A stretch of DNA of 64,000 bases from Flavobacteriaceae bacterium. GTDB lineage: Bacteria > Bacteroidota > Bacteroidia > Flavobacteriales > Flavobacteriaceae. The stretch spans positions 124,001 to 188,000 of the forward strand of contig PALG01000031.1 of NCBI GenBank assembly GCA_002707025.1, written 5' to 3'. Under the pieces are notes generated by a model. That model saw only the letters and a list, made by a program, of their open reading frames with translations, was not told the origin of the DNA and did not search any database. Numbering within the stretch: position 1 is the first letter of the stretch; each line of letters opens with the position of its first letter. Of the stretch, positions 56,058 through 64,000 are shown piece after piece. Made by a program: the position numbers and the translations under genes.

Positions 56058-56777
56058 CTATTTTTTCATGAATAAAGGAGACTCTCGTTCAGAAACCTGA
56101 TTATTAAACGCAAAGTTGAGGAACATTGCCAAAGACATCAAATAAAAAATACGTTCTGGATAATAAGCAATCTTCCATTTAAAAAAATAGGCAGCCAATC
56201 CAGACAGATCACATAATATTAAACAAAACGAAAAATAAAGAAATTGCAGGGAAGTGTTTCCATCAAACCTATCGTTATAAGTAAAAGCTACCAGCCCCAG
56301 AATGATGAGCAACATCCCCTGCAAAAAGAATAAATAAAATTGTATGGTATTGTCTAGACCGGCAATAATAACATCAGACAGGTAATATAAATTAAATCCA
56401 TTAAGCCCAATCATGACCAATGCAAAGACCACTATGATGGGGTTGTAGCTTATTAGCTTGGTTTTATACGCATTCAATAAGATGAGCAGAAAATAAGCTG
56501 CATTGGTTACAAAAAAAGAAGCTGTTCTGAAGAATTCGTTCTCATAATTGATAATACAGCCGTCCCTAATTAAAAATAATAGCATTATTAAAAATGCCAT
56601 CTTATATGTATATCCCTCATGGTGAAAGAAAAAAGCCAAAAAAATAAAGGTAGAGACCCAACGGAATACCCTGCTAACGTTGATATCAAAAAAATGAATA
56701 ACTAAAATGTTTACAATAATAAGGGCAACACACAAATAAGCTAGTCTAAGCCATTTATAGCGAAGAAGGTGATCCAT
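56058..56777 (-). CDS. hypothetical seven-helix membrane protein
   Basis: 239 residues with about seven membrane helices and very short loops. No soluble domain or catalytic motif is visible. The pattern of the last four helices (GLNGFNLYYLSDVI, then MLLIILGLVAFTYN, LILCDLSGLAAYFF and IFYLMSLAMFLNFAF) parallels the protein encoded at 56835, so the two are diverged paralogues. No family is recognised; a distant YhhN-like relation is possible. Its C-terminus is short and polar. Confidence 0.7.
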   Translation of the reverse strand: MDHLLRYKWLRLAYLCVALIIVNILVIHFFDINVSRVFRWVSTFIFLAFFFHHEGYTYKMAFLIMLLFLIRDGCIINYENEFFRTASFFVTNAAYFLLILLNAYKTKLISYNPIIVVFALVMIGLNGFNLYYLSDVIIAGLDNTIQFYLFFLQGMLLIILGLVAFTYNDRFDGNTSLQFLYFSFCLILCDLSGLAAYFFKWKIAYYPERIFYLMSLAMFLNFAFNNQVSERESPLFMKK

Positions 56778-56834
56778 AGAAATAGGGTTGTCGTTAAAGT
56801 CTTTTTAATTTACGATAAAAATGTAACGACGGTT

Positions 56835-57545
56835 TTAAAAAAGATCTTTTTTGGATTTTTTTGAAACTTCCATAAGGAATACGGCTATATTAAATGCTGA
56901 AAATAGCAACAGGATTCTAGCCAAATACACCGCGACTGTAGGAAATATGATGTCGTAATAACCAATACCACGGAACACTTCGGAAAAAAACATGGCTAAT
57001 ACGGCCAAGGTGAGGGTCCAGCTATACGTATTGCTATGGATATAATTATAGACTAAAGTTAAAAAGAGTAAGCTAATTATGATAAAGGTCTGTATGTTGA
57101 CCAACCACAAGGTGAATTGTGAGTTAAAGTAAGGCTCTAGCACTAGTGAAAACTCATAACACAGGTAGCCATTAATGGTTAGCAGCAAGACAAATACCGC
57201 TAAAAGCACTTTTGAAACCTTTCTAAAATCTGTTTGTTGATATACGGCAATGGCAAAGAACACATACGCCAAGGCATTAAATACGATAGACAAATCGGCT
57301 AAAAAAGCGATCTCAAAACCTATGGTAAGAAAACTTGCAACCGCAGACAAAAGTAAATAAAGAGGTAAAAAAACCGGTTTTTCCTCTTTGATGACCATTA
57401 AGGGAATGATTGCAAAAGTAAATTGAATGACCCCTCTTATAGCACGATACACAAAAAAAACTTCCAGACTGTGAAAAACAGCTCCTATTAAGAAGAACAC
57501 TATTGCTAGCAAATAGAGGTTTCGATACTTTCGATTAAAAAACAC
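56835..57545 (-). CDS. hypothetical seven-helix membrane protein, paralogue
   Basis: 236 residues from a GTG start. About seven membrane helices, with TINGYLCYEFSLVLEPYFNS and ILLLFSAFNIAVFLMEVS aligning with the same positions in its downstream neighbour. The C-terminus is basic (KKSKKDLF). It is 57 bases upstream of the paralogue and 35 bases after the DUF3078 gene. Function unknown. Confidence 0.7.
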   Translation of the reverse strand: MFFNRKYRNLYLLAIVFFLIGAVFHSLEVFFVYRAIRGVIQFTFAIIPLMVIKEEKPVFLPLYLLLSAVASFLTIGFEIAFLADLSIVFNALAYVFFAIAVYQQTDFRKVSKVLLAVFVLLLTINGYLCYEFSLVLEPYFNSQFTLWLVNIQTFIIISLLFLTLVYNYIHSNTYSWTLTLAVLAMFFSEVFRGIGYYDIIFPTVAVYLARILLLFSAFNIAVFLMEVSKKSKKDLF

Positions 57546-57580
57546 AATCTAGGATTTGGGACCGTAAAGTTGCGAAAAAA

Positions 57581-58561
57581 TTAGAAAACTACCTCAACTC
57601 CAATCCCTAACATTTGCTTCCATTGCACTTTTGCTCCTGAAACCACTTCTGTTTCGGATCCATCTTCGGAAGGTTCGGTAATCTTAATATCGTTATCGTA
57701 TTTAAGATGTGAGCCCAGGGAAGCATTCACGAAATTATTCACTTTAAAGCCTAACAGCATTTCAAAATCCACATCCACATTTCCAAAATTATTGATATAA
57801 TCGGTATAAAAGCTTACCGCATGGGTAAGCTTGATATTTTTCACAATATCGGTTTCATAGTTATTTGTAAACAAAATACCCACTTCTTCACGTACCCGCT
57901 CCCCTTCTTCCATGATGAGTCCATTGTCATCCAAAACAGCTGGACGAACCCCAAAAGCCCCTTGATTGGAAAGCATTTCATCTAAAACAAAAGTGGCTTT
58001 CACGGTGAGAGGAGATACATATACCGAAAGTTTCTCCATATTTTTACCGTATTCAATTCCACTTCCTAAGTGTAAATAACCTGGTGCCATAAACGCTGAA
58101 ATTCTTTGGGATATATCTGGATAGTTATAACCATCGGCAAATTGGGTTCTAAAGTCCATCTTTGCCGAATAAAACCAATTGGAGGTTTTACTGGTTCGAT
58201 AACCGAGTGAAGAATTCAATTCGATTAGGTCCTCTGTTTTCCGAATCCCTTCAGTATCTTCCTGTTTATTAATCCCATAGCGCAAAACACTCTTGTTTTT
58301 CCACTTTAAATGTCCCTTGGTATAATTCAGGATTGTTTCCAGGGCAATAAGCCCAGAAATGGAACTGGCCCCTCCTGCATTCCAGTTTACAAAGGCAATT
58401 TCATTAACATCCAGTTTTGCCTTGTTTTCAAACTCCCAAATAATAGGGATGTTTTTGAGAGCTGTTTTATGGTTTTCAGAACTTAAAAATGTTTCTTGAG
58501 AATAGCCAAACTGAGTAAAGCCCCCTAAGAATATAGCGGTTAGAAAAAATAAAATCTTCAT
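57581..58561 (-). CDS. DUF3078 exported protein, outer-membrane beta-rich
   Basis: 326 residues with a signal peptide (ILFFLTAIFLGGFTQFGYSQ). VNEIAFVNWNAGGASSISGL and WKNKSVLRYGINKQEDTEGI mark DUF3078. The remainder is a run of alternating strands (SVYVSPLTVKATFVLDEML, THAVSFYTDYINNF, MLGIGVEVVF) ending in Phe, as in outer-membrane barrels. It lies 4 bases after the purM-type gene. Function unknown. Confidence 0.85.
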   Translation of the reverse strand: MKILFFLTAIFLGGFTQFGYSQETFLSSENHKTALKNIPIIWEFENKAKLDVNEIAFVNWNAGGASSISGLIALETILNYTKGHLKWKNKSVLRYGINKQEDTEGIRKTEDLIELNSSLGYRTSKTSNWFYSAKMDFRTQFADGYNYPDISQRISAFMAPGYLHLGSGIEYGKNMEKLSVYVSPLTVKATFVLDEMLSNQGAFGVRPAVLDDNGLIMEEGERVREEVGILFTNNYETDIVKNIKLTHAVSFYTDYINNFGNVDVDFEMLLGFKVNNFVNASLGSHLKYDNDIKITEPSEDGSETEVVSGAKVQWKQMLGIGVEVVF

Positions 58562-58565
58562 GAAG

Positions 58566-59744
58566 TTAATATTGAAAAGACCCTACGGAACTTGAAATAG
58601 TCAGCTTTTTGGTTGTTGAAGGTTCGACCCTACCAATTATTTTGGCATCTACTCCAAAAGATTTTGAAATATCAATAATTTCTGAAGCTACTTCTTCCGA
58701 AACATATAATTCCATGCGATGCCCCATATTAAATACCTGATACATTTCCTTCCAGTCGGTTTTACTTTCTTTTTGAATTAACTTGAATAACGGTGGAATT
58801 TCAAAAAGCGTATCTTTTACAATATGAAGTTGATCGATAAAGTGAAGAATCTTGGTCTGTGCCCCTCCGCTACAGTGAACCATCCCATGGATATGCTCCT
58901 TCTTTATTTCTGAAAGAACCTTTCGAATGATGGGAGCGTAGGTTCGGGTGGGAGAAAGTACTAGTTTGCCAGCGTCCAAAGGGCTTTCCGGAATTTCATC
59001 GGTTAAATTTCTGGTTCCCGAATACACTAATTCGGGAGGTACGGAAGCATCAAAGCTTTCTGGGTATTTTTCAGCTAGATAATTATGGAACACGTCATGA
59101 CGTGCAGAGGTAAGCCCATTACTGCCCATTCCGCCATTATATTCCTTTTCATAGGTTGCTTGACCATAAGATGCCAAACCAACAATAACATCCCCTTCTT
59201 GAATGTTTGCGTTATCCACCACATCTTCCCGCTTCATTCTAGCCGTCACGGTTGAATCTACAATAATGGTTCTAACCAAGTCCCCTACATCGGCTGTTTC
59301 CCCTCCGGTAGAGTAAATATTTACCCCGTATTGGTGAAGTTCTTCAATTAATTCTTCTGTTCCATTAATAATGGCAGAAATTACCTCACCGGGGATACGG
59401 TTTTTATTTCGGCCAATGGTTGAAGAAAGCATGATGTTTTGAGTCGCCCCAACACATAATAAATCATCGATATTCATAATCAAGGCATCTTGGGCAATGC
59501 CCTTCCAAACAGAAAGATCCCCAGTTTCTTTCCAATACATATAGGCTAAAGAGGACTTTGTACCTGCGCCATCGGCGTGCATTACCACACAGTGGTCCTT
59601 ACTACCCGTTAAGTAATCGGGCACTATCTTACAAAATGCCTTAGGAAACAATCCTTTATCTACATTTTTAATAGCTTTATGTACATCTTCTTTAGAGGCG
59701 GAAACCCCTCTTTGGGCATATCTTTTGGAAATTTCTTCACTCAT
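58566..59744 (-). CDS. AIR synthase-type protein (PurM family)
   Basis: 392 residues. DHCVVMHADGAGTKSSLAYM, DALIMNIDDLLCVGATQNIM and STGGETADVGDLVRTIIVDS belong to the PurM ATP-grasp-like family. It would convert FGAM to AIR in purine synthesis. It is longer than E. coli PurM (345 residues), as is usual for the Bacteroidota form, so assignment to the purM step is likely but not certain. Confidence 0.87.
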   Translation of the reverse strand: MSEEISKRYAQRGVSASKEDVHKAIKNVDKGLFPKAFCKIVPDYLTGSKDHCVVMHADGAGTKSSLAYMYWKETGDLSVWKGIAQDALIMNIDDLLCVGATQNIMLSSTIGRNKNRIPGEVISAIINGTEELIEELHQYGVNIYSTGGETADVGDLVRTIIVDSTVTARMKREDVVDNANIQEGDVIVGLASYGQATYEKEYNGGMGSNGLTSARHDVFHNYLAEKYPESFDASVPPELVYSGTRNLTDEIPESPLDAGKLVLSPTRTYAPIIRKVLSEIKKEHIHGMVHCSGGAQTKILHFIDQLHIVKDTLFEIPPLFKLIQKESKTDWKEMYQVFNMGHRMELYVSEEVASEIIDISKSFGVDAKIIGRVEPSTTKKLTISSSVGSFQY

Positions 59745-59756
59745 ACCGCAAATTTA

Positions 59757-59789
59757 TAAAAAGAAACCCTCACACGGGAGTATGAGGGT
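59757..59789 (-). terminator. terminator of the curli operon
   Basis: On the minus strand, ACCCTCA (59789-59783), a loop of 10 bases, TGAGGGT (59772-59766), then a T-rich tail. It lies 27 bases after the last gene of the operon. Confidence 0.8.
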
Positions 59790-59815
59790 CAATGTTTTTT
59801 CAGAAACTTTATGAA

Positions 59816-61348
59816 TTATTGCCAATCGGGCATTGAAGCATTGGTAAAAATTATTTCCCTTTCGGAAATATCATCAAAATTGAATCTTACTATTTGTTTT
59901 GGAGATAAACCATCATTGGAGGTACTCGTAAAAATTATAGACCCTTCGTTAGGTGAATATTTAACATCCAAATCATTAAAGCCAGAAGGTTTATCGGTAT
60001 CTACTTCTACTGTTTCATCATTGACTATATCATAAATAAAAATTCTAGAATCCAATTGTCGGTAAAAAGCGTTTTCAAAACCGGAAACATCACGGGTGTA
60101 TAGTACTTTGGTCCCATCTGCAGAAAAATCGATACCGCCCAATGCACCGGGAAGTCCATCGACAACAATTACAGATTCGATTCCTGTATTCGGATTTACA
60201 ATAGAGATTTTTGCATTATAACCAGAAGCATCGTTTGTTTTTATAGCAATTAGATTGTTAACATCGTTGGCGGCGATTTCTGAAATAAACTCTCCCTCGG
60301 GAGCGGTATATACCAAAGTATTGGCGTTTCCCGCAAAAGTAATGGAATAGATGCGGTTAAAATTAGGGTAATAAATCTTACTTCCATTTTGATACCATGT
60401 AAAATCCAATTCATCTTGGCGGAAGCCCGCTACCGGGACATTTTGAGTTAATTGCTCTATATTGGATCCATCCCGGTCCATTATAAACAAGTGAGTGTTG
60501 GCACCTACATTTCGCAGAAAAGCCACACGGTTAATCACAGTACTTTGTCTGGGTCTGAAGCTATTTTGTCCTTCCTGTGTAATTTGAATAAGATTTTCAT
60601 CGGGAGTAGCAAAATCATCTTCCGAATCTGTTCCAGAGAAAATCACATTATTATCCCCTATTTTCTTTACAAAATAAAAACGGTTGTCCGAAGCATTTGA
60701 AGCAGTAGTAAAACCACTTAGGGAACTACTTACAGGGTCGTTTGTACCATCGTCCGCTTTTACCTGCCATACATAATTCACCCCTCTTTCTAGATTTTCG
60801 ATAGTATAGGTTGTATCAGATATTTCTTCCACCAAAGTAATTTCATTGGTATTACCATTACGGAGTTCTAGTGAATAGGTAATTTCATCACTATCGTTGC
60901 TAGAAGAATTCCACACAAAATCCACTGTTGCAGGGACATCGGTAGCATTATCCTCGGGAGAGACCAAAATAGGTTCCAAAGGAGGAATGTTATCGGTTTC
61001 CCGTTTGGACATTTCAAGAATCACAATAGCGATTTCATCTTCCAATACGGTCACGGGTTCAAAGGCAGTTACATACTCTTCAATTTCTGCTTGTACAGAG
61101 TAATCGTCTACCAGCACGTTGGAAATGGTAAACTTACCTTCGGCATCGGTAAGCGCATTACTGGAAACTGGATTGGTGGTCACTTTTACATTTTCAATAG
61201 GAAGACCGGTTTCCTTATCGGTAACCGTTCCCGTAATCGAACCTTTTTTTTCTACCTCTACTGTATCCTCGGTACAACCCCAAAACAAAAAGAGCATAGC
61301 AGCAACAAAGGAGTATTTTACAATTGTATTCATAGTGTTCAATTTCAT
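59816..61348 (-). CDS. lipoprotein with regulatory-like domain, FN3 domain and TolB-like propeller, in the curli operon
   Basis: 510 residues; an inner ATG 15 bases on is possible. Lipobox LFWGCTED. Residues of about 36-112: carboxypeptidase-regulatory-like domain (SITGTVTDKETGLPIENVKV). About 118-215: fibronectin-type domain (PPLEPILVSPEDNATDVPAT, RGVNYVWQVKADDG). The rest: PD40-like propeller blades (FSADGTKVLYTRDVS, VKYSPNEGSIIFTST). It starts 2 bases after csgG and is clearly cotranscribed with it. A role in fibre handling at the cell surface is inferred from this only. Confidence 0.82.
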   Translation of the reverse strand: MKLNTMNTIVKYSFVAAMLFLFWGCTEDTVEVEKKGSITGTVTDKETGLPIENVKVTTNPVSSNALTDAEGKFTISNVLVDDYSVQAEIEEYVTAFEPVTVLEDEIAIVILEMSKRETDNIPPLEPILVSPEDNATDVPATVDFVWNSSSNDSDEITYSLELRNGNTNEITLVEEISDTTYTIENLERGVNYVWQVKADDGTNDPVSSSLSGFTTASNASDNRFYFVKKIGDNNVIFSGTDSEDDFATPDENLIQITQEGQNSFRPRQSTVINRVAFLRNVGANTHLFIMDRDGSNIEQLTQNVPVAGFRQDELDFTWYQNGSKIYYPNFNRIYSITFAGNANTLVYTAPEGEFISEIAANDVNNLIAIKTNDASGYNAKISIVNPNTGIESVIVVDGLPGALGGIDFSADGTKVLYTRDVSGFENAFYRQLDSRIFIYDIVNDETVEVDTDKPSGFNDLDVKYSPNEGSIIFTSTSNDGLSPKQIVRFNFDDISEREIIFTNASMPDWQ

Positions 61349-61350
61349 AA

Positions 61351-62790
61351 TTAATTGGTTAGCCCAGTAGATTCTTCCGAAGTTCTAGATTGTTTTTTTC
61401 CGAAGTTGAAAAAATAGTCCAGACCTATTCCAAAGTTAAAATAATAATCATCCCTTCTTCCATTTTCGAGTCCGTCAAGTTTATCATTTAAAGTAATATT
61501 ATGTTCCGCAAAGATCTTCAAGCCTAAAGATTGGTTAAGGTAAAAGTTTAGCCCGCCTCCATACTGAAGTTTGAAGAAAGTTTCTCCCAAATCGTAATTT
61601 CCATCTGTATCTTTATTGAATTCCCTAATCAACCCGGCACCCCCATACAAATAGGGTGAGAAATCATCTTTTGGCAGAATATTAAATTGAGCGTTTAGGT
61701 TGGTTTCAAAATATTTTTTTGAAAATTGCTCCCCACTATCCAATTCCAAAAAAGATTGAGAGATCCCTGCACTTATATATGGGGAAAGGATCCTGCGGTA
61801 ACCTATTCGAGCCATATAACTTGCATTTTTAGTAGCATAATCTGCATCGATTAAAGAGACCCCTCCAGAAACTTCTAGTACATTTTTCTTATCCCTTTGT
61901 TTGTATACCCGATTGTATAGGTCGATAGATTCTACTTCATCTTTTTCCTTCAAATATTTATCGGTTAAGGCTTTATCGGCTTCAGGACCATTGACGGAGC
62001 CCCAATATTGGTCTATAATTCCTTCCATAATTAAATCGTGAACGGCTTTCTCGATAGCATCTTTAACTGCTAATTGTAAAGGTTCGTTCTGAGTGATCCC
62101 CGTTTCAGCTTCCAACAGCCTTTGAAATTTCACAAACCTGAAAAAATTACCATCAAGGGACTGTGACAAAATGGTTTTGGACACATAAATGGTTTTTAAT
62201 ACTTCCCCATTATTGGTAGATACGGCCCGTAAGTAGATGGTGATACGATCTTGCCGGTATCTTGAGGATCCTCCTACTCCAAAAAAACGGGCTCCTACCC
62301 CGCCCGTAACAATATTGGTATCGTAAGATATAATACCCCCTTCCAATAATAAGCCTGCATATAACAAAGGTGGAAGTGGCGGTTCGTTAGGGTTAAGGTT
62401 CTTGATATATTCCTGTTTGGTACTACGAATAATGTTCCGCTCTGTAGAAAGGTTACTTAAATTTTCTCTTTCAATTGGACGAAACCAACCTGAGTCTTCC
62501 AAAGCTTTTATTAAAATGGTGGTAGCGCCTTGCGTAACGGCTGTACTAAAGGTACTTCCATTCTCTATGGCCTTGTACTGTCCAGTCTGGTCACTAAAAT
62601 TATATACCGCTACTTCCACAGGCTCTGCAGCTTTCGGCAAATCCCTAAGTAAGTTTGTTGATTTGGAAAACTCTCCTACTCTAGAGGGTTGTTGTTTTAA
62701 CGGTTGATTAAAGTAGGTTCCACAAGAAGTTAGTATCAAAAAAATACTGGCCTTACAAGCCAGTGAAGCCAATTTATTCATACAATCCAT
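61351..62790 (-). CDS. csgG: CsgG-type curli secretion channel with C-terminal beta-barrel extension
   Basis: 479 residues; E. coli CsgG has 277. ATG at 62790 overlaps csgF (TAATG); an inner ATG 9 bases on is possible. Lipobox ILTSCGTYFNQP (Cys23). Residues of about 55-265 align with CsgG: VEVAVYNFSDQTGQYKAIEN, FSTAVTQGATTILIKALED, WFRPIERENLSNLSTERNI, GGVGARFFGVGG and FRFVKFQRLLEAETG. After a linker, residues of about 305-470 form a barrel-like series of strands (LEVSGGVSLIDADYATKNAS to FNFGIGLDYFFNFG). It forms the outer-membrane pore for curli subunits. Confidence 0.92.
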   Translation of the reverse strand: MDCMNKLASLACKASIFLILTSCGTYFNQPLKQQPSRVGEFSKSTNLLRDLPKAAEPVEVAVYNFSDQTGQYKAIENGSTFSTAVTQGATTILIKALEDSGWFRPIERENLSNLSTERNIIRSTKQEYIKNLNPNEPPLPPLLYAGLLLEGGIISYDTNIVTGGVGARFFGVGGSSRYRQDRITIYLRAVSTNNGEVLKTIYVSKTILSQSLDGNFFRFVKFQRLLEAETGITQNEPLQLAVKDAIEKAVHDLIMEGIIDQYWGSVNGPEADKALTDKYLKEKDEVESIDLYNRVYKQRDKKNVLEVSGGVSLIDADYATKNASYMARIGYRRILSPYISAGISQSFLELDSGEQFSKKYFETNLNAQFNILPKDDFSPYLYGGAGLIREFNKDTDGNYDLGETFFKLQYGGGLNFYLNQSLGLKIFAEHNITLNDKLDGLENGRRDDYYFNFGIGLDYFFNFGKKQSRTSEESTGLTN

Positions 62791-63197
62791 TAATTAGGTA
62801 TAATAACTTGGGTTTGTTCGCCATTAGAAGTGTCCAATATATTGATTACCAAACCTTCATTCGATTCAAAAACCTCGATGGCCAACGTGCCATAAGTAAA
62901 AGAGCCTTCTTCGGTAAAATCCCCTAATCCTTCTATCTGATTTTGCAAAACGGCCCTTGAAATTTGAGAAAGAAGTTGCGAATTGATATTCTCTCCAAAC
63001 CTTTCCAGGTCACTTTGTTCCTCTCTTCTATTTTGATCTGCTGTAAATCCATTTTGGGCATTCGCAGAACTGATTAACCAATTGTAGTTAAAAGTATCCC
63101 CTCCAAAAGCTGGGTTTAATGGTTTGTAAGTCAATTGTTGTGAAACCGCTGTAAGGGTACATACAATCATAAATCCTAAGGCACATATATATTTCAT
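62790..63197 (-). CDS. csgF: curli assembly protein CsgF
   Basis: 135 residues. Signal peptide to about residue 19 (VCTLTAVSQ), then LTYKPLNPAFGGDTFNYNWL and ISSANAQNGF, which match the mature N-terminus of E. coli CsgF (FRNPNFGGN and LLNSAQAQN). That segment inserts into the CsgG channel and makes a second constriction. The stop overlaps the csgG start. Confidence 0.93.
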   Translation of the reverse strand: MKYICALGFMIVCTLTAVSQQLTYKPLNPAFGGDTFNYNWLISSANAQNGFTADQNRREEQSDLERFGENINSQLLSQISRAVLQNQIEGLGDFTEEGSFTYGTLAIEVFESNEGLVINILDTSNGEQTQVIIPN

Positions 63198-63207
63198 TAC
63201 TTAAATT

Positions 63208-63990
63208 TTAATAGCGTGTTATTTCATTCTTCTGGCGTTCAAGCCTATTTAATTCCCGGACTACCCTTCGAAAGGTTTCTTTTGCCATTTGGGTTAAAAA
63301 CTCTTTTCTAGCTTGAGAAAAAAATTGCCATACCAACCTATTTTCAACCAGTACCGAAACCCTAGTGGATCTTCCTCTTCCAGGAACTTCTTCTATGGTA
63401 ATATTACGTTTGGTATCAATTTCGGCATTGTTAAATATATTAAAAAAATATCTATGGAAGTCTCTTCCCGCTTTTGTAATGGTTTTGTTGAAGATAAATC
63501 CGCCTAACACAAAACCATCTTGAGGCTTGGCTTGGTCAGCATTTTGCGTACTATTTTCGTCTTCTTTCTCGAGTGTAATGCCAGATTTCACTCCTTTGGG
63601 AAGCTCAATTCTATCTTGCCCAATAGGTCGGTCTTCATCGTCATAGATAAGAAGAGCAATTATAACTTCAGACTCTTCATTATAATTAATGGTTGTAGTA
63701 GAAAGTACGGTAATTTCATTCGCTTTTAAAAAAAATCTATTCCCTTGAGAAGATTTGGAAACATTGCCATTATCGTCTTTGCGAAAGACCATAAAATCGT
63801 AACGCAAGTTAAAATCGGAATTCGTAAGATTGGAAGCTCGGGCCTTGAAAGTAAAGAACTCACTCGTGCGCTCCACTATTATTTTTGCTTTTACTTCTTT
63901 GTTGTAAACTTGAGAATGAACACTAAAACAAGTTATTAATAAAAGTAGGATACTAAGAGAAAAATTGATATATCCTTTAGATACGATCAT
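63208..63990 (-). CDS. csgE: CsgE with an extra N-terminal CsgH-like domain
   Basis: 260 residues, about twice E. coli CsgE (129). Signal peptide to about residue 27 (LLLLITCFSVHSQ). Residues of about 158-250 are CsgE (FIFNKTITKAGRDFHRYFFN, VLVENRLVWQFFSQARKEF). Residues of about 29-132 form a beta-sandwich-like module with YDFMVFRKDDNGNVSKSSQG and SEVIIALLIYDDEDRPIGQD, resembling CsgH. A Lys/Asp/Glu-rich linker separates the two. It is the first of four curli genes visible; the CsgA/B-type subunit genes, if present, lie beyond base 64000. Confidence 0.88.
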   Translation of the reverse strand: MIVSKGYINFSLSILLLLITCFSVHSQVYNKEVKAKIIVERTSEFFTFKARASNLTNSDFNLRYDFMVFRKDDNGNVSKSSQGNRFFLKANEITVLSTTTINYNEESEVIIALLIYDDEDRPIGQDRIELPKGVKSGITLEKEDENSTQNADQAKPQDGFVLGGFIFNKTITKAGRDFHRYFFNIFNNAEIDTKRNITIEEVPGRGRSTRVSVLVENRLVWQFFSQARKEFLTQMAKETFRRVVRELNRLERQKNEITRY

Positions 63991-64000
63991 AACTTATTGA

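Noticed and set aside
1-64000. tRNA, rRNA, CRISPR array, insertion sequence or prophage
   Set aside because: I looked for these in the gaps and found no cloverleaf, direct-repeat array, transposase or phage structural gene.

Overview
The window looks like a chromosomal segment of a member of the Bacteroidota, most likely family Flavobacteriaceae. The reasons are T9SS type A and type B sorting tails, family-typical conserved genes (DUF5606, DUF349, DUF3078, DUF1684, DUF922, DUF4197, an OstA-like protein, a fused mutase of the IcmF type), weak or absent Shine-Dalgarno sequences, and Bacteroidota-type -7 boxes (TAnnTTTG) just upstream of many genes. I saw no rRNA, tRNA, CRISPR array, insertion sequence or prophage. 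No gene-free stretch exceeds 300 bases.

Layout. 1-17.1 kb is a housekeeping block: the 3' end of a Ste24-type protease, a RelA/SpoT enzyme, a Fur-family regulator, purA, an OstA-like protein, a class III aminotransferase, a TPR protein, two tandem DUF368 (undecaprenyl-phosphate translocase family) proteins, aroE, a DUF349 protein, then mazG, DUF5606, def and ruvX on the minus strand, and dapD. 17.1-23.8 kb is a small LPS/glycan cluster (Kdo/LPS-kinase-like protein, heptosyltransferase-like GT9, methyltransferase, three GT2, a polysaccharide deacetylase, a GT4), with strands alternating and gene ends overlapping. 23.8-34.3 kb holds a tsaC-like gene, a CCA-adding enzyme, heme A synthase, a nucleoid-associated protein, an ABC exporter pair, a T9SS type B adhesin-like protein and small conserved genes.

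34.4-43.5 kb is the most interesting region. A lipoprotein, a TPR-containing sensor histidine kinase, a NarL/LuxR-type response regulator and a predicted exported protein form one operon. Four promoters here share a 50-bp architecture: an inverted repeat TACCC-N6-GGGTA (one copy has a single-base change) lying exactly 28 bp, right half-site to -7 box, upstream of a TAnnTTTG-like box. They precede the two-component operon itself and three neighbouring units coding for envelope proteins (a beta-propeller lipoprotein plus a beta-barrel protein, a PEGA-domain protein, and a lipoprotein with a Gly/Ser linker). The repeat has the same spacing as NarL-type 7-2-7 sites. I infer a local, autoregulated envelope regulon that I do not recognise as described.

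43.6-59.8 kb returns to metabolism and translation: an M49-like peptidase, crcB, an Lrp-type regulator with a divergent neighbour, the fused acyl-CoA mutase, a T9SS type A protein, pyrF, prfA, two paralogous membrane proteins, a DUF3078 protein and a purM-type synthase. 59.8-64 kb is a minus-strand curli secretion operon (csgE, csgF, csgG) with three unusual points: CsgE carries an N-terminal domain resembling CsgH, CsgG carries a predicted C-terminal beta-barrel, and a lipoprotein with a regulatory domain, an FN3 domain and a propeller is attached as a fourth gene.
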